Positions 8,650 through 16,651 of a DNA stretch of 43,449 bases are shown here, piece by piece. The stretch is taken from assembly GCA_003523945.1 (NCBI GenBank), contig DOFS01000309.1:1-43449 (forward strand), given 5' to 3'. Source of the DNA: Nitrospiraceae bacterium. GTDB lineage: Bacteria > Nitrospirota > Nitrospiria > Nitrospirales > UBA8639. Position 1 is the first letter of the stretch; every line of letters begins with the position of its first letter. The position numbers and the translations under genes are program-made. Below the pieces are notes generated by a model that was not told the DNA's origin, ran no database searches, and saw only the letters and a program-made list of their open reading frames with translations.

Positions 8650-9234
8650 CTAAAAAAACCTCCTCCGAGCTATGCCAATGAGGCCGATGAGACCCGTTCC
8701 AAACAACAACACGGCAGGCGGAAGGGGGACAGCCGCAAACCCATCGGAGTTTGATCCTCCAGTATTCGCGACGTCGATGTGAATCGGAACCCCGGCGACG
8801 GACCACACCATGCTCAGAGTATTCCAATAAGAGGGAACACCAGCAGGAACTTCCGCCTGACTTGCTGAGAATTCCGTCCCGGTTAGAGTTGACGTCACTG
8901 AGGCGGGTGCAGAATTTGTTAGGCTAAAAACAGTTCCTAGGTTTTGATCTCGTATCGCAAAATCAACATACGAACCACCTACCAAGGGTGTACCGCCAGA
9001 GGTGATTTGAGAGAACAGTCCTCCGACAACGTGACCGAAATCGAACGCGCCAAGAAATCCGGTAACGATGGGAGTTACCGTTGTATTTGGACCACCGTTT
9101 TCGATCTTCCCATCAACAATGAGAATTGGCGTTCCCGGAGGAACTGGAACTGCCATGGCTACCGATGCAACTTGAAAGACACAAACAAAGGCTGAAAAAA
9201 CTAGAGCAGGGAGCTTGAATGATTTAATGGACAC
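8650..9234 (-). CDS. PEP-CTERM (VPLPP-type) sorted surface/secreted protein
   Basis: Protein of 194 residues with an N-terminal signal peptide (hydrophobic 9-28, cleavage after AMA) and a C-terminal sorting signal. VPLPPAVLLFGTGLIGLIGI forms the motif and membrane segment and ARRRFF the basic tail, the tripartite signal recognised by exosortases. The middle is rich in Gly, Thr, Ser and Val, without a known catalytic domain; such proteins are usually matrix or surface components. The start is GTG at 9234 with AAGGAGG five bases upstream. The processing enzyme is probably the exosortase-EpsI fusion at 33370. A strong terminator follows, so it is transcribed alone or as the last gene of its unit. 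Confidence 0.9.
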   Translation of the reverse strand: MSIKSFKLPALVFSAFVCVFQVASVAMAVPVPPGTPILIVDGKIENGGPNTTVTPIVTGFLGAFDFGHVVGGLFSQITSGGTPLVGGSYVDFAIRDQNLGTVFSLTNSAPASVTSTLTGTEFSASQAEVPAGVPSYWNTLSMVWSVAGVPIHIDVANTGGSNSDGFAAVPLPPAVLLFGTGLIGLIGIARRRFF

Positions 9235-9889
9235 ATTAGCCTCCTTGGTTATTAATAATAAATTGATAAAATGATAAAAAACCTATTCTTCCTCAGTCTT
9301 GGTCATCTTTATTCATGTCGCTTTAGTGAACTTGTGTTACCAGCCTTTTCTCTGAGGTTGGCCCTTCCAATTGAATTAACCAATTATTAAATTCTGCGGT
9401 AATGGCATAAAGAAGTTATAAAGACTGCGATAATTTAAAACAACGAAAAACAACTGTCAACAAAATAATTAATAGTGTAAAATCAGCTAATAATGCGTAA
9501 TAAATTGCGACACCATTGCCATGGTGATTGAAAAAAATCCTGACAGTTATCCCTAGCAAAGCTTCTGAGGAATGGACCAATCCGGCCAGACACTCAACAT
9601 GGAGAATTTACCAACACGCCTGCCCCCATAAAGCCGGAAGATAGCGGAAACATTCCCTCCATCTAGCAACTAGTAACAACAATTAAGAACATACATTAAT
9701 CTAGACATTTCCCTCGCCTTGAACTAATATCCCTCCTTTAATAAACAGCAATAGCTTAGATTCCCAGATATTATATTCGTTTCATTAGAATTCAAGATTC
9801 ATTCATTCCTCAATTATTATTCATACATTTCTTGTTTTCTTGGCCTGAACATTCATGTCAAAAAAATGAGGACGCAAGGAGATCTTAAA
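9235..9889. other. AT-rich divergent intergenic region
   Basis: This 655-bp region separates the two divergent PEP-CTERM genes and must contain both promoters. It is much richer in A and T than the flanking genes, with runs such as ATTAATAATAAATTGATAAA near the minus-strand gene. I found no open frame worth calling and no convincing sigma-54 or sigma-70 site. An H-NS-like or other AT-binding regulator is conceivable. Confidence 0.6.
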
Positions 9890-10465
9890 ATGATTTATCC
9901 CATTAAAGTTAAGGGGACTATCCCTCTCATTCTTACTGCCTTCTTGGTGTTAGGACTCTCGAGTCAGGCGAGCGCCGTCCCAATGCTTGACCCGTGTGGA
10001 CCGCCCGCGGCCCCCGCCGGCACTTGCACCGTCACCGGGCCTCATAATGGTAATGATTCTGAAGCTGCGCTGTTGACTATTCTAGGTGTTCCGGTCACGG
10101 AGATCTTTAAATCAGACCCTCCTGGATCAGATGGAAATGGCGTGACCGTCACTGTGGATGGAGACATGCTCAGTGGAACGTGGGCTTCTCCAGGAAAGGC
10201 TATTGACTACGTCGTTGCCAAGGCTGGCCCGAACTTTCTGATCCAGAATTATGTCGATGCTTCGAATGGTCCGGCGTTCAATGGGCTCTGGTCAACCTTT
10301 GGGTTAACAGTCGGGCAGCAGAACAACCAACCTGATATTTCCCACGTGACGTTTTATAATCAAACCGCGCCCGTCCCCATCCCCGGCGCAATCTTGTTAT
10401 TTGGGAGCGGGCTTATTGGACTGATCGGCATCGCCAGACGAAAAGGGTTCATCCAAACGAACTAG
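9890..10465 (+). CDS. PEP-CTERM (VPIPG-type) sorted surface/secreted protein
   Basis: Protein of 191 residues with a signal peptide (MIYPIKVKGTIPLILTAF..., ending QASA) and a C-terminal sorting signal, VPIPGAILLFGSGLIGLIGI followed by ARRKGFIQTN. The signal is almost the same as in the divergent neighbour, so both are probably substrates of the same exosortase. The mature part is Gly/Pro/Asp-rich, with two cysteines near its N-terminus (CGPP, CTVTG), and I recognise no domain. The frame is open from 9866, but AAGGAGA ends seven bases before the ATG at 9890 and this start gives the better signal peptide. A long hairpin follows 43 bp after the stop. Confidence 0.9.
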   Translation: MIYPIKVKGTIPLILTAFLVLGLSSQASAVPMLDPCGPPAAPAGTCTVTGPHNGNDSEAALLTILGVPVTEIFKSDPPGSDGNGVTVTVDGDMLSGTWASPGKAIDYVVAKAGPNFLIQNYVDASNGPAFNGLWSTFGLTVGQQNNQPDISHVTFYNQTAPVPIPGAILLFGSGLIGLIGIARRKGFIQTN

Positions 10466-10507
10466 CCACACCTCCTTTCCGGACCCTTGCGTAGAGATCC
10501 AGAAAAC

Positions 10508-10542
10508 AACGCCCCAGCCTTCGTATTGAAGACTGGGGCGTT
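10508..10542. terminator. Long perfect-arm hairpin, probable bidirectional terminator
   Basis: AACGCCCCAG-C-CTTC pairs with GAAG-A-CTGGGGCGTT around a five-base loop. On the plus strand it is followed by TCTCGT, and on the minus strand by GTTTTC, so the T-run is weak both ways. It sits between the convergent ends of the PEP-CTERM gene and the minus-strand sugar block. Confidence 0.7.
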
Positions 10543-10588
10543 CTCGTATTCAGTCATTAGACATTTTTATCAGTAACGCCCTGCCGTA

Positions 10589-10804
10589 TCAAAATACTCT
10601 GCGGCAAGTTATGCTGATTGCCTTGAACCACTGAATGGTTTGTCTGAGACCATCCTGGAGGAAATGTTTAGTTGGAAAACCAAAGAGCACTTTCGCAGGC
10701 GTGACATTCAGACAACGACGCGCCTGACCAGATTGGGCCATGTTCGTCGGGTTCGGCTCATTGGGCATCTCACCTTGCCTGCATGATACAAACCAACCCG
10801 GCAT
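10589..10804 (-). pseudogene. C-terminal remnant of an NAD-dependent sugar epimerase/dehydratase
   Basis: The minus-strand frame contains LFGFPTKHFLQDGLRQTIQW followed by FK, which matches the usual end of nucleotide-sugar epimerases/dehydratases (a 'LGfxPktsleeGLrqTieWf'-like pattern). The preceding EMPNEPNPTNMAQSGQARR could be the poorly kept link region. No Rossmann GxxGxxG domain is present, and the neighbouring glycosyltransferase gene begins to overlap the region where it would lie. I regard this as a decayed fragment at the downstream edge of the sugar block. The exact family is unclear. Confidence 0.5.
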
Positions 10805-10895
10805 TCAAAAATATTTGATCACAACGCCTTTTCCCGGCGAAATCCTAACTCCAAGTCCACCCTGGCTTAAGAAGTCAGGGCACCAAGGAAAACAG

Positions 10896-12086
10896 TCATG
10901 CCCGTAACGCCTCAACAATCTGCTTGACTGCGACCTTCGGCGAGAACAACCTCCGTGCCATCTCCTTGCATCGGCTTTTAAAACCCACATCCCGAGTAAT
11001 ATCCGCTACCAGGGACTGAGCCATAGATTCAAGCAAAGTAACAGAGTTATCGGTACAGACTCGACCAACATGTGATTTTTCGATCAACTCAACTAAATCA
11101 TTGCCTGGATTAATGCTGGCGAGCACCGGTAGCCCGCATTGCATGTACGAAACAAACTTGCCCGGGATGTTATGCGTCCTGTGCCGGGGATCCAATGCCA
11201 CCAAACCGACATGACACTGAGCGTAAAGCCCGGGCATTTCGTTTGGAGCTATTTCATCAAAGAAGAGCACATTTTCTAGGCCACGCGCCAAGGCCTCGCT
11301 GCGCAAACGCTGGGAGTCGCTACCCCGACCGACGAATATGAAACCAATATCTTTTCTATTTTCTAGGCTTTCTGCAAGATTCAGCAAAACCCCCATTCCT
11401 TGCGCCACACCCATATTGCCCGCATAGACAAAAATTTTCCGGCCGGCCAACGAAGTGTCACAAACCGAAATGCTGCACCCGATATCGGACGCTTCTGCCA
11501 GCCAGTTCTGCAGGACTTCAACTCGACGATCAGGCTGGCCTGACCAATCAGTAAAATACGCTTGATTCCCTTGAGTCTGTACTCCAATTACATCCGCTAC
11601 CGAATATTGATAATTCTCGATTATCTTGAAGAACCGATAGGCCAACCCACGCCCCATTATCCCCATATCAACAGCCCATTCAGGGAAAATGTCTCTGAGA
11701 ATCAAATAACTTCGGCATGAACTTGCACGCGTTAAGGACCTAATGAGTGGTCCATGGAAAATGGAGGGTGAATACCAAACAACCCCATCCCATTTAACTC
11801 CCGAAAGCGGGCTCTGACGAAGCCCTCGCAAAACTGCAAACGGCATATACAGCTCAGCCAAAGTCCGTCTGATATGTCGGACGTCTTTCGTTTGCGGAGA
11901 TCTCACTCTAAGAACCTCTACCCCGGCAACATCTTCCAGAGACCAGGTTGATTGAAGCCCTGAGACAGGAATCAACATGGTTGGATGATGCCCTTGAGTA
12001 ATAAATTCTGCAGCCAAGTCTCGCAACTGAACTGCAGCTGAGGTCTGAAGAGGAGCATAAGCATCCCCGACAATGGCAATACGCAT
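10896..12086 (-). CDS. wbuB: GT4 glycosyltransferase, WbuB-like (L-HexNAc transferase candidate)
   Basis: GT-B fold enzyme of 396 residues. The N-terminal domain opens MRIAIVGDAYAPLQTSAAVQ; the donor-binding half includes YAGNMGVAQGMGVLLNLAE, FIFVGRGSDSQRL and LVALDPRHRTHNIPGKF. The last of these is characteristic of WbuB-type transferases, where it replaces the usual E-x7-E loop. It lies immediately downstream of the epimerase of the UDP-L-HexNAc pathway, the arrangement seen in O-antigen clusters where WbuB transfers the L-sugar. The longer TTG start at 12125 would overlap the epimerase gene, so ATG at 12086 is preferred. Acceptor and exact donor are not deducible. Confidence 0.85.
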   Translation of the reverse strand: MRIAIVGDAYAPLQTSAAVQLRDLAAEFITQGHHPTMLIPVSGLQSTWSLEDVAGVEVLRVRSPQTKDVRHIRRTLAELYMPFAVLRGLRQSPLSGVKWDGVVWYSPSIFHGPLIRSLTRASSCRSYLILRDIFPEWAVDMGIMGRGLAYRFFKIIENYQYSVADVIGVQTQGNQAYFTDWSGQPDRRVEVLQNWLAEASDIGCSISVCDTSLAGRKIFVYAGNMGVAQGMGVLLNLAESLENRKDIGFIFVGRGSDSQRLRSEALARGLENVLFFDEIAPNEMPGLYAQCHVGLVALDPRHRTHNIPGKFVSYMQCGLPVLASINPGNDLVELIEKSHVGRVCTDNSVTLLESMAQSLVADITRDVGFKSRCKEMARRLFSPKVAVKQIVEALRA

Positions 12087-12100
12087 CGGAAAAGTCTGCC

Positions 12101-13240
12101 TCAGGCGGTGTCTAACTTGCGCCAAACTTTACGATTCACAAAATCCGTGTAGCTTTGGATAATGCGTAATACCTTGGCAGAGACATTGGAGGGAGAGTAG
12201 TCATTCACGATTCGCAGGGCACGCTCAGAACCTCGAGGCTGCGCTTCAAGAATGCTTAAGCCCTGCAGCACACGTTCAAGACTCAAACCCACAAACATGA
12301 CCGCCGCTTCCTCAAATCCTTCAGGACGCTCATGTATTTCACGCAGGTTAAGTGCAGGAAAGTTCAAAATTGAAGACTCTTCGGTAATGGTCCCACTGTC
12401 CGAAAGCACGCAGCGGGCTTGAGTCTGTAGCTTGATATAATCCAAAAATCCAAATGGTTTTAAAAACTGCACCAAGGGGTGCGCCGTCAATCCCAAGGAG
12501 TCCATGCGCTTGCGCGTACGCGGGTGGGTAGACACAATCACTGGCTCCTTGTACTTCTCAGCCAGACCATTCAGAATACCAAAAAGACGCTGCAGATTTT
12601 CTGGCAAATCCACATTTTCTTCGCGGTGCGAACTCACCACAAAGTAGCTCTTCGCCTTCAAACTCAAACGATCCAAGACGTTTGAAACTGCAATACCCGG
12701 CATGTAGAATTCTATAACTTCACGCATCGGGCTACCGGTTTTGATCACTTGGTCTGGTGGCAACCCCTCGCGCAGCAGGTACTCGCGACCAATCTCGCTA
12801 TACGTGAGGTTGATGTCTGATGTGTGGTCCACAATACGCCGGTTGATTTCCTCTGGCACCCGGAAATCAAAACAACGGTTTCCCGCTTCCATGTGAAAGA
12901 TGGGAATTTTTCGGCGCTTCGCCGCAATAACGGCCAAACAGCTATTGGTGTCACCCAACACCAACACCGCCTCAGGCTGGTGTTCCTGCAAAGCCTTATC
13001 TGCCGCCATGATCACATACCCTATTGTGTCGGCTGCCGTGGCGCCAGCTGCTTCCAGGAACATGTCTGGCTTGCGGAGACCCAAATCTCTAAAGAACACC
13101 TCGTTCAGCTCATAGTCGTAATTCTGGCCTGTGTGAACGATCACATGTTCACAGTATGTATCCAGCTCGGCCATCACACGCGACAGCCGAATAATCTCTG
13201 GCCGTGTCCCAACGATGGTCATAACCTTGAGCTTACGCAT
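12101..13240 (-). CDS. wecB: WecB/FnlC-like UDP-HexNAc 2-epimerase
   Basis: Non-hydrolysing UDP-N-acetylhexosamine 2-epimerase of 379 residues. Visible family marks are VGTRPEIIRLS (residues 10-20), the acidic HMEAGNRCFD segment, SSHREENVD with the conserved histidine, and SDSGTITEESS near the C-terminus. Because it follows a WbjB-type dehydratase and a reductase it is probably the third enzyme of the L-sugar route (WbjD/FnlC/WbvD role), inverting C2 of the UDP-L-sugar, rather than a UDP-GlcNAc to UDP-ManNAc epimerase. Its ATG overlaps the end of the dehydratase gene by eight bases, so the two are translationally coupled. Family certain, exact substrate inferred. Confidence 0.9.
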   Translation of the reverse strand: MRKLKVMTIVGTRPEIIRLSRVMAELDTYCEHVIVHTGQNYDYELNEVFFRDLGLRKPDMFLEAAGATAADTIGYVIMAADKALQEHQPEAVLVLGDTNSCLAVIAAKRRKIPIFHMEAGNRCFDFRVPEEINRRIVDHTSDINLTYSEIGREYLLREGLPPDQVIKTGSPMREVIEFYMPGIAVSNVLDRLSLKAKSYFVVSSHREENVDLPENLQRLFGILNGLAEKYKEPVIVSTHPRTRKRMDSLGLTAHPLVQFLKPFGFLDYIKLQTQARCVLSDSGTITEESSILNFPALNLREIHERPEGFEEAAVMFVGLSLERVLQGLSILEAQPRGSERALRIVNDYSPSNVSAKVLRIIQSYTDFVNRKVWRKLDTA

Positions 13241-14243
13241 TGAGTGCCTCGCGTATGAGGTCGAGCTTCATCAGCGTACGTTGCACACCTTCGATGTCCA
13301 GCCTATGGGTGTTGTGGGAGGTATAGTCTTCCATCTTGGAAATCCCGACTTCGCCTTCTACGAAATACTTGTTGTAGTTCAAGTCACGGGAGTCAGCGGG
13401 TATGCGGTAGTAGCCCGTTAAATCTTCAGCCCGGGCCATTTCTTCACGCGAAACCAGTGTCTCGCACAGCTTTTCACCATGCCGGGTGCCAATGGTTTTG
13501 ATCTCGTTAGCTTTGTTCAATAGCTCTTTCATGGCTTGCGCCAAGTCACCCACAGTCGATGCAGGAGCTTTTTGTACAAAAATGTCACCCGGGCTGGCAT
13601 TTTCAAACGCATACAGAACTAAATTTACTGACTCTTCGAGGGACATCAAGAAGCGAGTCATGTTGGGATCGGTAATGGTGAGCGGATTGCCTGCCTGCAA
13701 CTGACTCAAAAACAGGGGGATCACCGAACCACGGGACGCCATCACGTTCCCATAGCGGGTCGCGCAAAGTACGGTTTTTTCCGGATCACATGAACGCGAT
13801 TGAGCCACCATAACCTTTTCCATCATGGCCTTGGAAATGCCCATGGCGTTAATAGGATACACAGCTTTATCCGTACTCAACAGCACACAGCGCCTCACTT
13901 CGTTCGTGATGGCAGCTCGCATGACATTTTCAGCACCCAGCACATTGGTACGCACAGCTTCCATCGGGTAGAACTCACATGACGGCACCTGTTTGAGCGC
14001 AGCCGCATGGAACACATAGTCCACACCGCGCAAGGCGTCATACACACTGTCGTAATTGCGAACATCGCCGATGTAAAACTTCACTTTATCTGTTCCCAAG
14101 GCGATGCGCATATCCTCCTGCTTTTTCTCATCACGGCTAAAGATACGAATTTCAGCAAAATCATTATGCAAAAAATGCTGGAGCACAGCATTACCAAAAG
14201 AACCCGTACCGCCCGTGATCAACAAGGTTTTATCTTTAAACAT
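13233..14243 (-). CDS. wbjB: WbjB/FnlA/CapE-type UDP-GlcNAc 4,6-dehydratase/5-epimerase
   Basis: Short-chain dehydrogenase of 336 residues that turns UDP-GlcNAc into UDP-2-acetamido-2,6-dideoxy-L-arabino-4-hexulose, the first step to L-FucNAc, L-RhaNAc or L-QuiNAc. The Rossmann motif is GGTGSFG (11-17), and STDKAVYPINAMGISK shows the M-x3-K (Met134, Lys138) that replaces the Tyr-x3-Lys of ordinary SDRs in this subfamily. The YPMEAVRTNVLGAENV segment is also typical. I start at ATG 14243, preceded by GAGGAAA, rather than at the TTG 24 bases upstream. It follows the reductase by 20 bp and overlaps the epimerase by 8 bp. Confidence 0.92.
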   Translation of the reverse strand: MFKDKTLLITGGTGSFGNAVLQHFLHNDFAEIRIFSRDEKKQEDMRIALGTDKVKFYIGDVRNYDSVYDALRGVDYVFHAAALKQVPSCEFYPMEAVRTNVLGAENVMRAAITNEVRRCVLLSTDKAVYPINAMGISKAMMEKVMVAQSRSCDPEKTVLCATRYGNVMASRGSVIPLFLSQLQAGNPLTITDPNMTRFLMSLEESVNLVLYAFENASPGDIFVQKAPASTVGDLAQAMKELLNKANEIKTIGTRHGEKLCETLVSREEMARAEDLTGYYRIPADSRDLNYNKYFVEGEVGISKMEDYTSHNTHRLDIEGVQRTLMKLDLIREALNA

Positions 14244-14263
14244 CAATATTTCCTCAACAATTT

Positions 14264-15118
14264 TCAACCAAAATCATGCATTACACGAACTAACTCAACC
14301 CAAGGCGCAGATTGAAAACCCGTCGCAGCCCGGAAGCGGGTGGAATCCAAAGAGCGATCAATCACAAACGTCTCATCTGGCAAAAGTTCAATGGACTTTC
14401 CATAATGTTTGGCTACCAAGGTAAGCAAATCAAACTTGTTAATCGGCTCTGCTGACACATGGTACAAACCATGAAGAGCAGGGTGTGGAATCACATAGTC
14501 ACGAATGACCCGCGCAATTTCTACCGTTGGCAAGCCGGAAAAGATCGCACGTTTAAATCCCTTGACGCTGCCTTTTTGCGCCAAAAACCACCCCACAAGA
14601 CTGTGAGCACTGTCCAGTTCGTGGCCAATGATGGAGGTCCGCAGAGTAATGGCATGTGGGTAGTCGACTTCACCCAGGTATTTACTGCGACCATAAAGGT
14701 CTTTGGCGTCGGAAACGTCGGCTTCAGTGTACATGCCTTTGGCTCCCGAAAAAACACAGTCCGTGCCCATGTGGACCAAACGTGCCCCAGCCATTTCACA
14801 CAACCGTGCAAGACGATGCGGCAAAAGCGCATTGATGGAAATGGCTGACAGGGGGTCGTCTGCCTCAGCCAACTGCTTGACCAATCCGATGCAATTGATG
14901 ACCACATCAGGGTGAACCCCCGAAAAAAGACGGGCCAGATTGTCGATATTTCCGACATCCACACCCGCAATGACACCCGAATGCAAATTGCTGGATAGAA
15001 AAGGCAGGGCACTAGCGGAGCGGACAGAACCAAAAGCTTGATACCCCGGACTTTGTCCGAACAGTCGAAGCACCGCATTGCCAAGCATGCCAGACGCTCC
15101 CAGAACTAATACTCTCAC
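14264..15118 (-). CDS. RmlD-like SDR reductase of the UDP-L-HexNAc pathway
   Basis: Reductase of 284 residues with GASGMLG (7-13) for NAD(P) binding, GTDCVFSG, and the catalytic Tyr142-x3-Lys146 in YGRSKYLGE. It resembles dTDP-4-dehydrorhamnose reductases and the WbvR-type enzymes that reduce the 4-keto sugar made by a WbjB-like dehydratase. It lacks the C-terminal cupin domain of WbjC/FnlB (about 370 residues), which performs the extra epimerisation needed for L-FucNAc. The product is therefore more likely UDP-L-RhaNAc, then UDP-L-QuiNAc after the epimerase. The start is GTG with GAGGGGG just upstream; this site overlaps the stop codon of the broken glycosyltransferase gene. Confidence 0.87.
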   Translation of the reverse strand: MRVLVLGASGMLGNAVLRLFGQSPGYQAFGSVRSASALPFLSSNLHSGVIAGVDVGNIDNLARLFSGVHPDVVINCIGLVKQLAEADDPLSAISINALLPHRLARLCEMAGARLVHMGTDCVFSGAKGMYTEADVSDAKDLYGRSKYLGEVDYPHAITLRTSIIGHELDSAHSLVGWFLAQKGSVKGFKRAIFSGLPTVEIARVIRDYVIPHPALHGLYHVSAEPINKFDLLTLVAKHYGKSIELLPDETFVIDRSLDSTRFRAATGFQSAPWVELVRVMHDFG

Positions 15119-15121
15119 AAA

Positions 15122-15478
15122 TTACCCCCTCAATGGTTCATGAGCGACTCTTGCCAGGAATCCAAACGTTTCATCCGCACACCGCTTCCATGAAAAGGCT
15201 TGTGCGCGATCAAACGCTGCCTGCGCGAGCTGGGCCCGCAAAGTAGCCGATTCAATCAATTCTCGAAGCGCTCAAGCAATGCTATTCGCATCTTCCTGAT
15301 CAAAATATAACCCAGGGTTACCTAAAACTTCCGGCATAGGACCCGCGTTAGAGCAGGACATTGGGAAGCAGTTAGTCCTACTCTGCCGGGCTCGCCTATA
15401 CTTATTTCGAATGAATTCAGGCACACGCTGAATCCCAAAACTAGCAAATATGAATTTTTCGACACCATCGAATGCCTC
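15122..15478 (-). pseudogene. Broken GT4 glycosyltransferase, C-terminal fragment with internal stop
   Basis: Directly after the preceding GT gene, the minus strand reads SCSNAGPMPEVLGNPGLYFD then QEDANSIA, a TGA at 15272-15274, then in the same frame ALRELIESATLRAQLAQAAF and SWKRCADETFGFLARV. This is the normal C-terminal end of a GT4 enzyme (conserved P-E-V, 'LYFDxED' and 'SWKRxA' elements) interrupted by one stop. The part before it is poorly kept, and the N-terminal half of such an enzyme is absent. It is a decayed member of the operon. Its TAA stop overlaps the ribosome-binding site of the reductase gene, showing the gene was once coupled to it. Confidence 0.8.
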
Positions 15479-16651
15479 TCAAACTTTGCCGGCAATCACC
15501 CGCAGGAACAATGCACGATTTGCCTCAAGCAAGGCTGGATCATTTAAGCGATCTTTAGCAAATTCGAAGACCCGTTGACGCCAAGCATCCCTTTCTATCT
15601 CCACTTTGCGCAACGCTTCCGCGATAGCCTCCAGGAAACCGGCCACCCCATTTTCCAATGGCAAGTCCCAGCCGACCCCTTGGCAACTCAAATTGCGCCA
15701 CGGAGTTTGGTCTGACAGCAAAACGGGGGTACCTACTGAAAGTGCTTCCGCGATAACATGCCCATAATTCTCGCCCAGAGTTGGAAGAAAAAACAGGTCA
15801 TAGTTAGAGAGTATGCTGTTCACTTCAGCATGCTCAGCTACCCCACGATACCGCACCTCCACATGGTCAGGCATGGATTCCATAAGCTTCTGGCATGTTC
15901 GCCAATAGGCTTTATCTTCCAAAGTTCCCCAAATGTCAAATTGAACCGGAAAATGGCTTTTCTGAAGAACCATGAGGGCAAAATCAAGGTTTTTCATTTT
16001 TGAGATTCTTGACAGGAAAACGATGCGCAGCGGTTTATCACAAATAACTGAAAATCGATTGAAGTCCGATTGCGAGCCCAGAGCCGACAAATTGCACGCG
16101 ACGGCCACTTTTGCCGCAGTACCAAAGCGTTGGCTTATCAGTTGCGCCTCATCTTCCGACGAGGCATGCCATAAAACGGCTCGATAGAGCCCAATCGTCT
16201 TTACTACTGAAAGAAATGGATTTTTTTTCCAGAACTTCTGGGCAAGTGCCCCCGGAGAAAGCTCACCACGCGGCGCCACGACAACCGGTTTGTTTTTTGA
16301 ACCTGCAAGCTTCTGCGCAAGCAATGGTAGCACCGTAAAGATAGGGTCAAACAAACTATTGAGATAGATCACATCATTTGGCGTTTCTCGTATTAATCTT
16401 CCCCAATCTCGTATGCTGCGTTTTCCCGGAGAAACATAATACACCCACGATTTTTGCACACGATTCCAAGCGTCAAGAGCAATTCCGCTATAGGGCTGAG
16501 AATCGAGCATATCGCGATCAGAAGTGATAATGCGGAACTCAAATTCATCGCCCAACGCTTCAACCATATTAGCAAGCGTCTGTACCGGCCCTCCCGACTT
16601 ATAGCCAGGCAGGAAATAGCGGACAAAGGTGAGGATGATTGGTCTGCTCAT
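15479..16651 (-). CDS. GT4-type glycosyltransferase
   Basis: GT-B enzyme of 390 residues. The N-terminal part, FVRYFLPGYKSGGPVQTLAN, has the loop typical of nucleotide-sugar glycosyltransferases of this group. The C-terminal donor domain contains IVFLSRISKMKNLDFALMVL and FFLPTLGENYGHVIAEALSV with the E-x7-E motif. It probably adds one sugar of the repeat unit at the cytoplasmic face of the membrane. The start is ATG, and the ribosome-binding site is weak (TTTAGG). A hairpin with a T-run lies just upstream at 16671-16707, so it may be poorly read from the upstream genes. Sugar specificity is unknown. Confidence 0.88.
   Translation of the reverse strand: MSRPIILTFVRYFLPGYKSGGPVQTLANMVEALGDEFEFRIITSDRDMLDSQPYSGIALDAWNRVQKSWVYYVSPGKRSIRDWGRLIRETPNDVIYLNSLFDPIFTVLPLLAQKLAGSKNKPVVVAPRGELSPGALAQKFWKKNPFLSVVKTIGLYRAVLWHASSEDEAQLISQRFGTAAKVAVACNLSALGSQSDFNRFSVICDKPLRIVFLSRISKMKNLDFALMVLQKSHFPVQFDIWGTLEDKAYWRTCQKLMESMPDHVEVRYRGVAEHAEVNSILSNYDLFFLPTLGENYGHVIAEALSVGTPVLLSDQTPWRNLSCQGVGWDLPLENGVAGFLEAIAEALRKVEIERDAWRQRVFEFAKDRLNDPALLEANRALFLRVIAGKV

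Noticed and set aside
9710..9760. TTGAAC and TAAACA with 17-base spacing as a promoter for the plus-strand PEP-CTERM gene
   Set aside because: The -10 match is poor and such pairs are expected by chance in this AT-rich sequence.
10805..10990. Minus-strand frame of 61 codons after the WbuB-like gene
   Set aside because: It overlaps the end of that gene in another frame and matches no known protein.
14521..15084. Minus-strand frame of 187 codons inside the reductase gene
   Set aside because: It is a shifted frame of the RmlD-like reductase, whose Rossmann and Tyr-x3-Lys motifs clearly mark the true frame.
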